Of a stretch of 64,000 nt of DNA, positions 47,450 to 57,770 are shown piece by piece. The notes below the pieces were generated by a model that saw nothing but the letters and a program-made list of their open reading frames with translations, had not been told where the DNA came from and did not search any database. The stretch's first letter is position 1; every line of letters begins with the position of its first letter. This stretch comes from Bradyrhizobiaceae bacterium (GTDB lineage: Bacteria > Pseudomonadota > Alphaproteobacteria > Rhizobiales > Xanthobacteraceae): assembly GCA_020544565.1 (NCBI GenBank), contig CP078014.1, forward strand, positions 1,924,016-1,988,015, read 5' to 3'. The position numbers and the translations under genes are program-made.

Positions 47450-48292
<843 letters not shown>

Positions 48293-48299
48293 CCACACC

Positions 48300-48437
48300 C
48301 GTCATTGCGAGCGAAGCGAAGCAACCCAGAGGTGACCGCAGCGCTTGTATGGCAGGAATTGAGCAACGCCGGATTGCTTCGCCGCCATAGCGCGTCGAAG
48401 ACGCGCGTAAACGCGCTAATGGCTCCTCGCAATGACG
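48300..48437. repeat. Palindromic repeat, family B, copy 3 with nested module
   Basis: GTCATTGCGAGCGAAGCG and CTCCTCGCAATGAC form the outer arms. Inside the right arm is an extra segment, 48385-48422 (CCATAGCGCGTCGAAGACGC then GCGTAAACGCGCTAATGG), which is absent from copies 1 and 2. The same segment occurs in the family C repeat at 44631-44669. Confidence 0.75.
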
Positions 48438-48454
48438 AATAAACGGATCGTCCC

Positions 48455-49687
48455 ATGACCGACCACTACGATGCCCTCGAAACCCGCGCGCCCGCCGAGC
48501 GCGAAGCCGGCCTGTTCGCGCGGCTGCCAGACGTGCTGCGCGCGGCAATGCGGGCTCCCGCTCATGCGGAACGGCTCAAGGGCATCGATCCCGCCACCGT
48601 CACCGACCGCGCCGCGCTGGCGAAGCTGCCGGTGCTGCGCAAATCGGAGCTGCCGGCGCTGCACAAGGCGACGCCGCCGTTCGGCGGCTTCGTTCCGGGC
48701 ACGGCCGCCTCGTTCTCCCGCCTGTTCGCCTCGCCCGGCCCGATTTTCGAGCCGGAAGCCATCGCCAGCGATCCGTGGCATGGCGCGCGCGCCCTGTTCG
48801 CCGCGGGCTTCCGCCCCGGCGATATCGTGCTCAACACCTTCAGCTATCACCTCACCCCCGGCGGCTTCATCTTCGATACCTCCGCCCGCGCGCTGAGCTG
48901 CGCGGTGATTCCGGCCGGCCCCGCCAACACCGAGCAGCAGTTCGACCTGATCGAGACCTACCGGCCGGCGGCCTATACCGGCACGCCGGACTTTTTGAAG
49001 ATCCTGCTCGATGTCGCCGACAAAACCGGACGCGACGCGTCCTCGATCAAGCGCGCCATGGTGTCGGGTGCGGCCTTCCCGAAATCGCTGCAGGAGCATA
49101 TCAGGGCGCGCGGCATCGCCGCCTACCAGACCTATGCCGCCGCCGAGTTCGGCTTCATCGCCTACGAGACCGAGGCGCGCGAGGGCCTGGTGGTCAGCGA
49201 GGACCTGATTCTGGAAATCGTGCGGCCGGACACCGGCGAGCCCGCGCCGGAGGGCGACGTCGGCGAAGTGGTGGTCACCTCGCTTAATCCGCAGATTCCC
49301 TGGATCCGCCTCGCCCTCGGCGACCTCAGCGCGGTGATGGCGGGGCCGAGCCCGTGCGGCCGCACCAACATGCGCATCAAGGGCTGGATGGGCCGCGCCG
49401 ACCAGACCACCAAGGTCAAGGGCATGTTCGTGCGGCCGGAACAGATCGCCGAAATCGGCAAGCGCCATCCCGAACTGGGACGGCTGCGGCTGGTCGTCAG
49501 CCGTGACAAGGAAGCGGACATCATGACGCTGTCGGCGGAAGCGTCCGCGGCCAGTGATGCGCTGCGCGAGGCCGTCGCCGCTACGCTACGCGCGATCACC
49601 AAGCTCGGCGGAACGGTGAACCTCGTGCCGCCGGGATCGCTGCCGAACGACGGCAAGGCCATCGCCGACGAACGCCCAACCGACTGA
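48455..49687 (+). CDS. PaaK-like phenylacetate-CoA ligase family protein
   Basis: The 410-residue product is an adenylate-forming ligase of the phenylacetate-CoA ligase type, shorter than other acyl-CoA ligases. It shows RAALAKLPVLRKSEL near residue 50, SFSRLFASPGPIFEPE in place of the usual phosphate-binding loop, TYAAAEFGFIAYE, EVVVTSLNPQIPWIRLALGDLSAV and KVKGMFVRPEQIAEI. Family members make aryl-CoA thioesters at the start of aerobic or anaerobic aromatic degradation. It is directly after livF in system 3. The less canonical P-loop means the activity should be treated as probable only. Confidence 0.85.
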   Translation: MTDHYDALETRAPAEREAGLFARLPDVLRAAMRAPAHAERLKGIDPATVTDRAALAKLPVLRKSELPALHKATPPFGGFVPGTAASFSRLFASPGPIFEPEAIASDPWHGARALFAAGFRPGDIVLNTFSYHLTPGGFIFDTSARALSCAVIPAGPANTEQQFDLIETYRPAAYTGTPDFLKILLDVADKTGRDASSIKRAMVSGAAFPKSLQEHIRARGIAAYQTYAAAEFGFIAYETEAREGLVVSEDLILEIVRPDTGEPAPEGDVGEVVVTSLNPQIPWIRLALGDLSAVMAGPSPCGRTNMRIKGWMGRADQTTKVKGMFVRPEQIAEIGKRHPELGRLRLVVSRDKEADIMTLSAEASAASDALREAVAATLRAITKLGGTVNLVPPGSLPNDGKAIADERPTD

Positions 49688-49821
49688 CCGGCGCGAACCC
49701 TCAATCCTCCAATGCGCGGACGGGCTTGTCCCCGCCGTCGCGGTCTGGGAAAGTGCCGCTGCGCGACCGAATCCGTCGCGCGGTGGCTGTTCACCACGAC
49801 GCAACAAGAAACGGAGGATGC

Positions 49822-51027
49822 GTGTCTCAGGGAATTTTCCAAGGCCTCAAGGTCATCGATTGCGCGAGCTTCATCGCAGCCCCCTCGGCCGCCACCACGC
49901 TGTCCGATTTCGGCGCCGACGTCATCAAGATCGAGCCGCCCGGGGCCGGAGATCCGGTGCGCAACCTGCCCAACCTGCCGGGCTATCCGATCAGCCCTCA
50001 CAATTATGCGTGGATGCTGGAAGGCCGCAACAAGAAGAGCCTCGCGCTCGACCTCAGCAAGCCTGAGGGACAGGCGGTGCTCCGCAAGCTCGCGGCGGAA
50101 TGCGACGTGTTCATCACCAATTTCCCGCCGCAGGTGCGCAAGAAGCTGGGCATTACCTACAACGACCTCGCGCCGCTCAATTCCCGGATGATCTATGCCT
50201 CCTTCACCGGCTACGGCGAGACCGGCGCGGAAGCCGACAAGCCCGGCTTCGACAGCAGCGCCTGGTGGGCGCGCTCCGGCCTGATGGACCTCGTGCGCGA
50301 GACCGACGAGACGGTGCCCGCCCGCTCGATGCCCGGCATGGGCGACCATGCCTGCGCGATGTCGCTGTACGCCGCCATCGCCACCGCGCTGTATCAGCGC
50401 GAACGCACCGGGCAAGGCGCGCAGGTGATGTCGAACCTGATGGTCAACGGCATCTGGTCCAACGGCATCTTCGCGCAGGCGGCGCTGTGCGGCGCGACCT
50501 TCCAGAAGCGCCCGCCGCGCCACCGCGCGCTGAACGCCGTGACCTGTCACTACAAATGCAGCGACGGCCGCTGGATCATCCTGTCGCTGCTGAACGAGGA
50601 CAAGCAGTTCCCCGTTCTCGCCAAGCTCATCGCGCGCGAGGAGCTATTGGCCGATCCGCGCTTCGAGACCAGGACCGCGCGTCATCGCCACGCGACGGAG
50701 CTGATCGCCATCCTCGACGAGGTGTTCGTGACCAGACCGTTGGCAGAGTGGCTCAGGGTCCTCGACGGCAATGGCCTCATCTTCGGCCCGGTCGGCATTC
50801 CGGCCGACATTCCCGACGACGAGCAGATGCGCGTGACCGAGGCTGTCGTCCCCTTCGCCGACAGCGATCTGCGCACCATCAACACGCCGATCTTCATCGA
50901 GGGCGCGCAGAAGGTGCCGCCGCGCATGGCGCCCGATGTCGGCCAGAACAGCGACGAAGTGCTGGCGGCAGCGGGCTTCACCGATGGCGAGATCGCCAAG
51001 ATGCGCGCGGCGGGGATCGTCGCCTGA
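49822..51027 (+). CDS. Class III CoA-transferase (CaiB/BaiF family)
   Basis: The 401-residue product is a single-domain class III CoA-transferase with VIDCASFIAAPSAATTLSDFGADVIKIEPPG at the N-terminus and the catalytic Asp in GMGDHAC (Asp175). Family members move CoA from succinyl-CoA or another donor to carboxylates such as benzylsuccinate, carnitine or oxalate. It starts GTG with GGAGG 4 bases before it; an ATG at 49818 is out of frame. It lies downstream of the PaaK-like gene and convergent with an amidase (12-base gap). Confidence 0.88.
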   Translation: MSQGIFQGLKVIDCASFIAAPSAATTLSDFGADVIKIEPPGAGDPVRNLPNLPGYPISPHNYAWMLEGRNKKSLALDLSKPEGQAVLRKLAAECDVFITNFPPQVRKKLGITYNDLAPLNSRMIYASFTGYGETGAEADKPGFDSSAWWARSGLMDLVRETDETVPARSMPGMGDHACAMSLYAAIATALYQRERTGQGAQVMSNLMVNGIWSNGIFAQAALCGATFQKRPPRHRALNAVTCHYKCSDGRWIILSLLNEDKQFPVLAKLIAREELLADPRFETRTARHRHATELIAILDEVFVTRPLAEWLRVLDGNGLIFGPVGIPADIPDDEQMRVTEAVVPFADSDLRTINTPIFIEGAQKVPPRMAPDVGQNSDEVLAAAGFTDGEIAKMRAAGIVA

Positions 51028-51039
51028 GGCAGCCGCGCG

Positions 51040-52443
51040 TCAGCCGGTGAACGGATCGATCGGGCTCGGCGGCACGCCGCCGGCCTCGATCGCCTCGCCC
51101 GCGGCAAGGCACAGATCCTCGCGATAGCGGCCTGCGATGATCTGCACGCCGACCGGCACCCGCCCGACGAGGCCGGTGGACACCGTGAGTCCCGGCATGC
51201 CGATGAATGGCAGTGCGATCTGCGGCATCTGCGCCCGCCACACCCGCGCGAACGAAGCATCGTCCTTCAGATCAAGCTGCCATGGAAACGGCAGTTCACC
51301 GCACGGCGGCATGACGATCACCGGATGGGTTTCAAGGAACGTCTCCCAGGCGCGCACCAGTGTCGCACGCCGCGTCAGCAGCTTCGAGAACGTCGCGAGA
51401 TCGAGCGAGCGCGCGGTTTTCTCATGGCCGCGCAGCACCGCCAGCGCGCCGGGATCGCCCTCGCGCTCGGCGGCGGCAAGCATCGCATCGTAACCATCCG
51501 CGAGCCAGAGCTTGACCTGCAACTCCGCCGCCTCCGCGAACGGTGGAAGCTCCATGACCTCCTCCACCGCCCACCCGGCTGCCGCCAGACGGCGGCCGGC
51601 GTCCCGCACCGCATCCTGCACCTCCGGCGCGGTTTCGAGCCCGTCGGGTCGCAGACAAATCAGCGCGCGCTTGGGCCGGGCCGGACCTTGCAGCGGCGCC
51701 GGCACCCACCACGGATCGCGCGGGTCAGGCTGCGCCATCGCGGCCAGACCCAGCCGCACGTCGGCGACGGTGCGTGCGAGAGGGCCCGACACCGCGGTGA
51801 TCTGCCCGCCGATCGAACGCTCCGGCAGTGCGGCATTGAAGGCTGGAATGCGGCCGAGCGTCGGCCGCAGCCCGTGAATGCCGCAGGCATAGGCCGGATA
51901 ACGCACGGAGCCGGCGATGTCGGTGCCATGGCCGATGGCGCCGATGCCGGCGGTGACGGCGGCGGCCGCGCCGCCCGACGATCCGCCCGGGGTGATGGCG
52001 GGATCGCGCGGATTGCGCGTATCGCCATAGAGCAGGTTGGTGGTGAACCAGCGATAGGAAAACGCCGGGGCATTGGTGCGCCCGACGATGACCGCGCCCG
52101 CCTTCAAAAGATTGTCCACCACGGGACTATTGGTCTGCGCGATGATGTCGCGCTGCAGGCGCACCCCATTGCTGGTGGCAAAACCGACCTGATCGACGTT
52201 GACCTTGGTGGTGACCGGCACGCCGCCCAGCAGGCCGGGGTCCTCGCCTTTCGCGATGGTGGCGTCGATAGCGTCCGCACGCGCCAGCACCTCCTCGGGC
52301 CGATGCTCGACCACCGCGTTGATGGCGGGATTGATCGCATCGAGCCGCCCCAGCGCCGCCATGGCGGCCTCGCGCGCCGAGATCTTGCGGGTGCGGATGT
52401 GAGCGGCGAGATCGGTGGCCGAAAGACGCCAGAGTTCGTTCAT
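51040..52443 (-). CDS. Amidase-signature family amidase
   Basis: The 467-residue product has the amidase-signature Ser-cisSer-Lys triad, by sequence Lys80 (VTTKVN), Ser155 (GGSSGG) and Ser179 (GTDIAGSV). The GTDIAGS form has Ala where most members have Gly, a conservative change. Family members hydrolyse amides, for example indoleacetamide, aryl amides or Glu-tRNA amides. There is no GatB or GatC partner here, so it is a catabolic amidase. The ATG at 52443 has GGAAC upstream; ATG 52455 is in frame. It is divergent from a small secreted protein gene. Confidence 0.88.
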   Translation of the reverse strand: MNELWRLSATDLAAHIRTRKISAREAAMAALGRLDAINPAINAVVEHRPEEVLARADAIDATIAKGEDPGLLGGVPVTTKVNVDQVGFATSNGVRLQRDIIAQTNSPVVDNLLKAGAVIVGRTNAPAFSYRWFTTNLLYGDTRNPRDPAITPGGSSGGAAAAVTAGIGAIGHGTDIAGSVRYPAYACGIHGLRPTLGRIPAFNAALPERSIGGQITAVSGPLARTVADVRLGLAAMAQPDPRDPWWVPAPLQGPARPKRALICLRPDGLETAPEVQDAVRDAGRRLAAAGWAVEEVMELPPFAEAAELQVKLWLADGYDAMLAAAEREGDPGALAVLRGHEKTARSLDLATFSKLLTRRATLVRAWETFLETHPVIVMPPCGELPFPWQLDLKDDASFARVWRAQMPQIALPFIGMPGLTVSTGLVGRVPVGVQIIAGRYREDLCLAAGEAIEAGGVPPSPIDPFTG

Positions 52444-52583
52444 TGCATGTTCCATTCTGCTGCCGTTGCCGGCCAAACATCATCGCCGCTATAGTAGCCG
52501 CGAAACATTTTCGCTCAATGCCTGCCGCCCGATTTCCGGAGCGATATCGGTGCGGCCCGTTCCAGCCAGTCGGGATTTGACCC

Positions 52584-52946
52584 ATGAAGCCCCTTGTTTT
52601 TCCGGCGACTATAGTGGCGCTTCTCGCAGCCACCCCGATCGCGGCGGCGGCCGATCCCGGCGACAACGTCAGGATCGCCATCGAGAAATGGCGCAAGCCC
52701 GGCGCCAACAACGCCGGCACCGCCGATATCATCGTGACCAACGACAACGCCTTCGCCGTGAAGGACATCCGCGTGCGGTGCGACTACATGGCGAAGACCG
52801 GCGGCCGGAAGATCGAGACCGAACAGCGCCTGGCGCTCACGGTGAAGGCCAAGACGACCAAGCTGTTCAAGAAGACCAAATTCCCGTTCATCGACACCGA
52901 CGCGGCCGAAGGCTCGTGCAAGGTGACGGGCGCGGTGCAGGGGTAA
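52584..52946 (+). CDS. Small secreted protein of unknown function
   Basis: The 120-residue product has a signal peptide (hydrophobic core ending PIAAAAD) and a compact mature domain, probably an immunoglobulin-like beta fold: TADIIVTNDNAFAVKDIRVRCDYMAKTG, then VKAKTTKLFKKTKFPFIDTD, and ending EGSCKVTGAV. Two cysteines could form a disulfide. I do not recognise a named family. The arrangement NDNAFAVKDIRVRC resembles carbohydrate- or filament-type beta sandwiches, but no function is claimed. A family B repeat follows. Confidence 0.75.
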   Translation: MKPLVFPATIVALLAATPIAAAADPGDNVRIAIEKWRKPGANNAGTADIIVTNDNAFAVKDIRVRCDYMAKTGGRKIETEQRLALTVKAKTTKLFKKTKFPFIDTDAAEGSCKVTGAVQG

Positions 52947-52953
52947 ATTTCTT

Positions 52954-53057
52954 CGTCATTGCGAGCCAACGGGTCGGCGCGAATGCGCCGACCAATGACA
53001 GGCTCCACTGCAATTAACAACTGGATTGCTTCGGAGCTCACGCTCCTCGCAATGACG
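52954..53057. repeat. Palindromic repeat, family B, copy 4
   Basis: CGTCATTGCGAG and CTCCTCGCAATGACG form the outer arms, reaching almost to the tctA stop. It separates two convergent genes and could act as a boundary. Confidence 0.75.
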
Positions 53058-53060
53058 AAG

Positions 53061-54572
53061 CTACGCCTGTGCCGGACTCGTCTTTCGCCCCAAGCTTGCG
53101 AACAGCCTGTCGATCAGCGGCCAGAACAACAGCACGATGGCGAGCGTGGTGATCGAGCCGACGAGGCCGTTCGACCAGAACACTTTCACGTCGCCGCCCG
53201 AGCCGATCATGGCAAGGCGGAACGCATCCTCCGCACGGCTGCCGAGCACCAGCGCCAGCGTGAACGGCGCCAGCGGAACGCCGATCTTCTTGAACACATA
53301 GCCGACCACGCCGAACAGCAGCATCAGCCAGATGTCGAACATCGCGTTCTGAATGGCGAAAGCGCCGATGGCGCAGGACACCACGATCATCGGCGCGATG
53401 GCCGCGAACGGCACCCGCAGGATCGAGGCGAAGATGGGCACCGTGGTCAAGACCAGCACGAGGCCAACGACATTGCCGAGATACATCGAGGCGATCAGGC
53501 CCCAGACGAAATCCTTGTGCTCGACGAACAACAGCGGACCGGGATTGAGACCCCACACCATCAGGCCGCCGAGCAGGATCGCCGCCGTGCCGGAGCCGGG
53601 AATGCCGAGCGCGAGCATCGGCAGCAGCGCCGCCGTGCCCGAGGCATGGGCCGCGGTTTCCGGCGCGAACACGCCCTCGATGCGGCCCTTGCCGAACGAG
53701 TCCTTGTCCTTGGAGAAGCGCTTGGCGAGATTGTAGCCCATGAACGACGCGGCAATGGCGCCGCCCGGGGTGATGCCGAGCCAGCAGCCGATGACGGACG
53801 AGCGCAGCAGCGTCGCCCAGTATTTCGGCAGGTCCTTCCAGACGCCGAACACCGTGCGCAGGCTGATGCGCGCCGCATGGCCGCGCAGCGCCAGCCGCTC
53901 CTCCATGGTGAGCAGGATCTCGCTGATGCCGAACAGGCCGATCACCGCGACAAGAAAATTGATCCCGCGCAGGAGATCGTTCGACCCGAAGGTCATGCGC
54001 AACTGGCCCGATACGGTGTCGAGGCCGACGCCCGCCAGCAGCAGGCCGAGCGCCATGGAGATGACGGTCTTGTGCTTGGCCTCGCGGCCGAGGCCGACGA
54101 AGGAGCAGAACGTCAGGAGATAGACCGCGAAGAATTCCGGCGGCCCGAATTTCAGCGCGAAGGTGGAGATGGCCGGCGCGAGGAAGGTGATCAGCATCAC
54201 CGCCACCAGCGAGCCGATGAACGACGAGGTGAACGCCGCCGTCAGCGCCTCCGCCGCCCGGCCCTGCTGCGCCATCGGATAGCCGTCGAAGGTGGTGGCC
54301 ACCGACCACGCCTCGCCGGGAATGTTGAACAGGATCGAGGTGATCGCGCCGCCGAACAGCGCGCCCCAGTAGATGCACGACAGCATCACGATGGCCGATG
54401 TCGGGTCCATGGTGAAGGTCAGCGGCAGCAGGATGGCGACGCCGTTCGGTCCGCCGAGGCCCGGCAGCACGCCGACGAAGATGCCGAGCACGAGCCCGAC
54501 CATCATCAACGCGAGAATCTTCCAGGTGAAGAGAACCGCGAAGCCGTGAAACAGCAGGCCGAGTGCTTCCAT
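53061..54572 (-). CDS. tctA: Tripartite tricarboxylate transporter permease TctA
   Basis: The 503-residue large permease has about 12 membrane helices. Family motifs are GVLPGLGGPNGVAILLPLTF near the N-terminus (the duplicated TctA glycine motif), SAIVMLSCIYWGALFGGAITSILFNIPGE, and ALGIPGSGTAAILLGGLMVWGLNPG in the centre. It imports carboxylates with cation symport when fed by TctC. It is last of the minus-strand set aminotransferase-tctC-tctB-tctA. CAGGATAAG supports the ATG. Confidence 0.95.
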   Translation of the reverse strand: MEALGLLFHGFAVLFTWKILALMMVGLVLGIFVGVLPGLGGPNGVAILLPLTFTMDPTSAIVMLSCIYWGALFGGAITSILFNIPGEAWSVATTFDGYPMAQQGRAAEALTAAFTSSFIGSLVAVMLITFLAPAISTFALKFGPPEFFAVYLLTFCSFVGLGREAKHKTVISMALGLLLAGVGLDTVSGQLRMTFGSNDLLRGINFLVAVIGLFGISEILLTMEERLALRGHAARISLRTVFGVWKDLPKYWATLLRSSVIGCWLGITPGGAIAASFMGYNLAKRFSKDKDSFGKGRIEGVFAPETAAHASGTAALLPMLALGIPGSGTAAILLGGLMVWGLNPGPLLFVEHKDFVWGLIASMYLGNVVGLVLVLTTVPIFASILRVPFAAIAPMIVVSCAIGAFAIQNAMFDIWLMLLFGVVGYVFKKIGVPLAPFTLALVLGSRAEDAFRLAMIGSGGDVKVFWSNGLVGSITTLAIVLLFWPLIDRLFASLGRKTSPAQA

Positions 54573-54599
54573 GATCTTATCCTGAAGCGGTTCTCTTCA

Positions 54600-54722
54600 C
54601 CTCTCCCCATCGGGGAGAGGTCGAAGATTGAGCGCAGCGAAATCTTCGGGTGAGGGGGCACTATTCTTCATATGAAATATCCGGAGCCCCTCACCCCACC
54701 CCTCTCCCCCACGGGGAGAGGG
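54600..54722. repeat. Palindromic repeat, family C, long copy in the tctB-tctA gap
   Basis: CCTCTCCCCATCGGGGAGAGG and CCTCTCCCCCACGGGGAGAGG flank inward GGGTGAGGGG and CCCCTCACCC arms. It lies between tctB and tctA and may lower tctA expression relative to upstream genes. Confidence 0.72.
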
Positions 54723-54754
54723 CGCATATTGTGCTTGCTGCACGATCACGTCTT

Positions 54755-55297
54755 TCACCGCCCAAGCGCCGCTTCGAGCGGCCCCTTCGGCATGATGACG
54801 TCGAAGGCAATATCGAAGGTCACGAACATGACCGCGACGAAGATGAACGCGGTCAGCAGCGACTTCCACCACGCGATCTTGCCGATGATGGCCATGAACC
54901 CCGCGATCAGCAGGAAGCTCGCGACATAGAGCCCGAGCCATTGCATGGCGAAACAGAACAGCAGCGTCGGCACGAACACCTGCGACACGCGGCGCAATTG
55001 CGCGCGGGTGACGAAGGTGTCCAGCCCTTCCGCGCGTTTCATCGCGACGCTAATAAGACCGTACAGCGCCGCGCCACCGAGGATCACCGACAGGTAGAAC
55101 GGGAAATATCCCGCCTGCGGCCCGGCGGAATCCCACGCCGCCCCGGTGCGCCAGTTGTCGTAGCCGAGCAACGCCGCGAGCGCGAGCAGCAGCACCATCA
55201 CCACCATCTCGACGGTGCGGGTGTTGGTGACGGCCGGCGAATCCTCCTCCGGCGCGGTCGGGTCCTCGACGACGATTTCGATGTCTGAATGGGCCAT
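54755..55297 (-). CDS. tctB: Tripartite tricarboxylate transporter small membrane subunit TctB
   Basis: The 180-residue product has four hydrophobic segments, as expected for TctB, beginning VEMVVMVLLLALAALLGYDNW at about residue 30 and ending with LLTAFIFVAVMFVTFDIAFDVIM. The N-terminal 28 residues are acidic and cytoplasmic. The ATG at 55297 follows AGGT. It lies between tctC and tctA. Confidence 0.92.
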   Translation of the reverse strand: MAHSDIEIVVEDPTAPEEDSPAVTNTRTVEMVVMVLLLALAALLGYDNWRTGAAWDSAGPQAGYFPFYLSVILGGAALYGLISVAMKRAEGLDTFVTRAQLRRVSQVFVPTLLFCFAMQWLGLYVASFLLIAGFMAIIGKIAWWKSLLTAFIFVAVMFVTFDIAFDVIMPKGPLEAALGR

Positions 55298-55356
55298 GTG
55301 ACCTATGAAGTGAGCTGCGATGTGAGCTGCGTTCTTGACCTGCGTTCTTTCGCTTG

Positions 55357-55383
55357 ACCCTCTCCCCGCGAACGGGGAGAGGG
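55357..55383. repeat. Short family C palindrome in the tctC-tctB gap
   Basis: ACCCTCTCCCCG and CGGGGAGAGGG pair around a short loop. This is the minimal family C form, inside the transporter operon. Confidence 0.55.
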
Positions 55384-55425
55384 CGTACCGCACACGCGGT
55401 TGGCGTGAAGCCGCGGGCGAGACCG

Positions 55426-56409
55426 CTATTTCGCGACGAAGCCGGCTTCGGTCATCAGCGCCTTGTTGAGGGCGTCGTCCGATTCAAGGAACTTGAGCAT
55501 GTCCGCCCCGGTCAGGAACACCGGCTTCAGCGCCTGCCTCTCCATATATTCCTTGTATTCCGCGGTCTGGGTGATCCGCTTGAACAGATCGACGTAGAAC
55601 GCCACCTGCTCCGGCGTCACCTTGCCCGGCAGGAACATCGCGCGCAGCATCAGGTACTGCATGTCGAGGCCCTCCTCCTTGCAGGTGGGAACGTCGTTCC
55701 ACGACTGCGTGTCGGTGACCTTGCCCTTGTACGAAATGCGCTCGCTGTCGAACACGCATAGCGGACGCACCTGGCCGGCGCGCCACACTTCGAGGTTCTC
55801 GGACGGGTTGTTGACGTTGGCCTCGACGTGCTTGCCGACGAGCTGCGTCGCCGCCTCGCCGCCAGACTTGTAGGGCAGATAGGTGAACTTGGCGCCGGTC
55901 TTCTTCTCCATGAAGACGGTCAGCACATGGTCCTCACGCTTGGAGCCGGTGCCGCCGAGCTTGAACGGCGTGCCGGACGCCTTGGCGGCGGCGATGAAAT
56001 CCTTCACCGTCTTGGGGCCGTCGGCGTTGTCCCACAGCACGAACTGGTCCATCGCGATCACCGCGACCGGGGTGAGATCACGCCAGTTGAACGGAATCTT
56101 CGCCGAGAGCGGCAGCATGTAGATCAGCGAATAGGCGATCAGCACCCGGTGGGGATCGCCTTCGCTGCCCTTCATGTACATCAGCGCTTCCGCGCCGGAC
56201 GCCCCGCCCTTGAGCGACACCACCACCGGCTGCTTCAGCAGATTGTTCTTCTGGATCGCGGCTTGCATCATGCGCGCCATCTGGTCGGACGCGCCGCCCG
56301 CGCCGGCGGCAACCACGATCTCGACCGGCTTGGTCGGCTCCCAGGCGAGAGCGGGCGTCGCCATCGCCATCGCCGCAAGCACACCCGTCACCTTGATCAA
56401 GTTCCTCAT
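55426..56409 (-). CDS. tctC: Tripartite tricarboxylate transporter substrate-binding protein TctC
   Basis: The 327-residue product is a periplasmic receptor with a signal peptide ending ATPALAW. The mature part begins EPTKPVEIVVAAGAGGASDQMARMM, typical of the Bug/TctC family, with the GGTGSKREDHVL loop and GGEAATQLVGKHVEAN. It binds small carboxylates for TctAB. AGGGAGA supports the ATG at 56409. Confidence 0.94.
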   Translation of the reverse strand: MRNLIKVTGVLAAMAMATPALAWEPTKPVEIVVAAGAGGASDQMARMMQAAIQKNNLLKQPVVVSLKGGASGAEALMYMKGSEGDPHRVLIAYSLIYMLPLSAKIPFNWRDLTPVAVIAMDQFVLWDNADGPKTVKDFIAAAKASGTPFKLGGTGSKREDHVLTVFMEKKTGAKFTYLPYKSGGEAATQLVGKHVEANVNNPSENLEVWRAGQVRPLCVFDSERISYKGKVTDTQSWNDVPTCKEEGLDMQYLMLRAMFLPGKVTPEQVAFYVDLFKRITQTAEYKEYMERQALKPVFLTGADMLKFLESDDALNKALMTEAGFVAK

Positions 56410-56504
56410 GCGGTTTTCTCCCTATGTTTATCGGGGTCCGGCTATGCCCGGCCCCTGCTTTGCCGTCCGCTATGCTGCGGATTGTCAATTCGTCGGCGTC
56501 GCCC

Positions 56505-57716
56505 TCAGGCGACCACCGCCTTCGCCTGCGACGATACGGCGTCGCGTCCGGTCAGAACCCCCATCGCCGCCATCACGCCGCCCTTGCTGTGCGGCACCCG
56601 CGCGACACCCAGCGCCATCTCGACGCCCGCCAGCGTCCCCATCAGCATCAGGTCGTTGAAGTGACCGAGATGGCCGATACGGAACACCTTGCCCTTGACC
56701 TTGCCGAGGCCGGAGCCGAGCGACATGTCGAAATTGTCCAGCGTCACCTTGCGATACTGGTCGGCGTCGTGACCTTCGGGCATCACCACCGCGGTGAGGA
56801 TCGGGGAATATTCGCGCGGATCGAGGCAGAGATTCTCCAGCCCCCAGGCCGCCACCGCCGCGCGTGTCGCTGCCGAATAGCGCTTGTGGCGGGCGAACAC
56901 ATTGTCCAGCCCCTCCTCCAGCAGCATCGCGATCGCTTCCTTGAGGCCATAGAGCAGGTTGGTCGCCGGCGTATAGGCCCACGACCCGCTCTTGTTGGCG
57001 GCAAGAATTTCATGCCAGTCCCAGTAGGAGCGGACCGAGCCGTTGCTCCGGGATGCGGCCAGCGCCTTCTCCGAGACGGCGTTGAAGCCGAGGCCGGGCG
57101 GGAGCATCAGCCCTTTCTGCGAGCACGACACGGTGACGTCCACGCCCCAGCCGTCATGGTCGTAGTCGATCGAGCCGAGGCCCGAAATGGAATCCACCAT
57201 CAAGAGCGCCGGATGCTGCGCGGCGTCGATGGCCTTGCGCACCTCGGCAATGCGGCTGGTGACGCCGGTGGAGGTCTCGTTGTGCACCACCATCACCGCC
57301 TTGATCAGGTGCTGCTTGTCCCGCGCGAGCCGCGCCTCGATTTCCTCCGGGCTGACGCCGTGACGCCAGTCGCCGGGGACGAACTCGACCTCGATCTTCA
57401 TGCGCTGCGCCAGCGCGCGCCACAGCGTGGCGAAGTGCCCGGTCTCCACCATCAGCACCTTGTCGCCGGGCGACAACGTGTTGACGATGGCGGCTTCCCA
57501 CGCCCCGGTGCCGGACGACGGGTAGATGACAACGGGGTTTTTGGTCTTGAAGATCTTCTTGCTGCCCTCGATCACCTCGAACCCGAGCTGGGCGAATTCC
57601 GGGCCGCGATGATCGATGGTCGGCATGTCCATCGCACGCAGCACGCGGTCCGGCACGTTGCTCGGCCCGGGGATCTGGAGGAAGTGCCGTCCGGTATGAA
57701 ACGGCGTGTTGGACAT
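56505..57716 (-). CDS. Serine-glyoxylate-type aminotransferase (class V)
   Basis: The 403-residue product is a class V PLP aminotransferase. The motif NETSTGVTSRIAEVR, the SQKGLMLPPGLGF lysine loop (Lys201) and the GRHFLQIPGPSNVPDRVL N-terminus match serine-glyoxylate/alanine-glyoxylate aminotransferases. These convert glyoxylate to glycine. It starts ATG with AGGGAG upstream. It is the first gene of the minus-strand operon with tctC-B-A and is divergent from gntR across an operator-like region, which suggests a glyoxylate-releasing pathway. Confidence 0.92.
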   Translation of the reverse strand: MSNTPFHTGRHFLQIPGPSNVPDRVLRAMDMPTIDHRGPEFAQLGFEVIEGSKKIFKTKNPVVIYPSSGTGAWEAAIVNTLSPGDKVLMVETGHFATLWRALAQRMKIEVEFVPGDWRHGVSPEEIEARLARDKQHLIKAVMVVHNETSTGVTSRIAEVRKAIDAAQHPALLMVDSISGLGSIDYDHDGWGVDVTVSCSQKGLMLPPGLGFNAVSEKALAASRSNGSVRSYWDWHEILAANKSGSWAYTPATNLLYGLKEAIAMLLEEGLDNVFARHKRYSAATRAAVAAWGLENLCLDPREYSPILTAVVMPEGHDADQYRKVTLDNFDMSLGSGLGKVKGKVFRIGHLGHFNDLMLMGTLAGVEMALGVARVPHSKGGVMAAMGVLTGRDAVSSQAKAVVA

Positions 57717-57741
57717 GATCGGCGCTCCCTGACGTCTATTT

Positions 57742-57770
57742 TTGCATGCAATATTTGTGCACTGCATGAA
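57742..57770. promoter_or_regulatory. Candidate GntR operator region in the AGT-gntR divergent promoter
   Basis: A perfect 10-base palindrome TTGCATGCAA (57742-57751) is followed by TGCA steps at 57758 and 57763, forming a TGCA-rich AT-rich array. This region is between the aminotransferase ATG (57716) and the gntR TTG (57925). A TGCAATAT half is seen again at 57835. The position and symmetry fit a FadR-subfamily operator, but this is inference. Confidence 0.4.
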
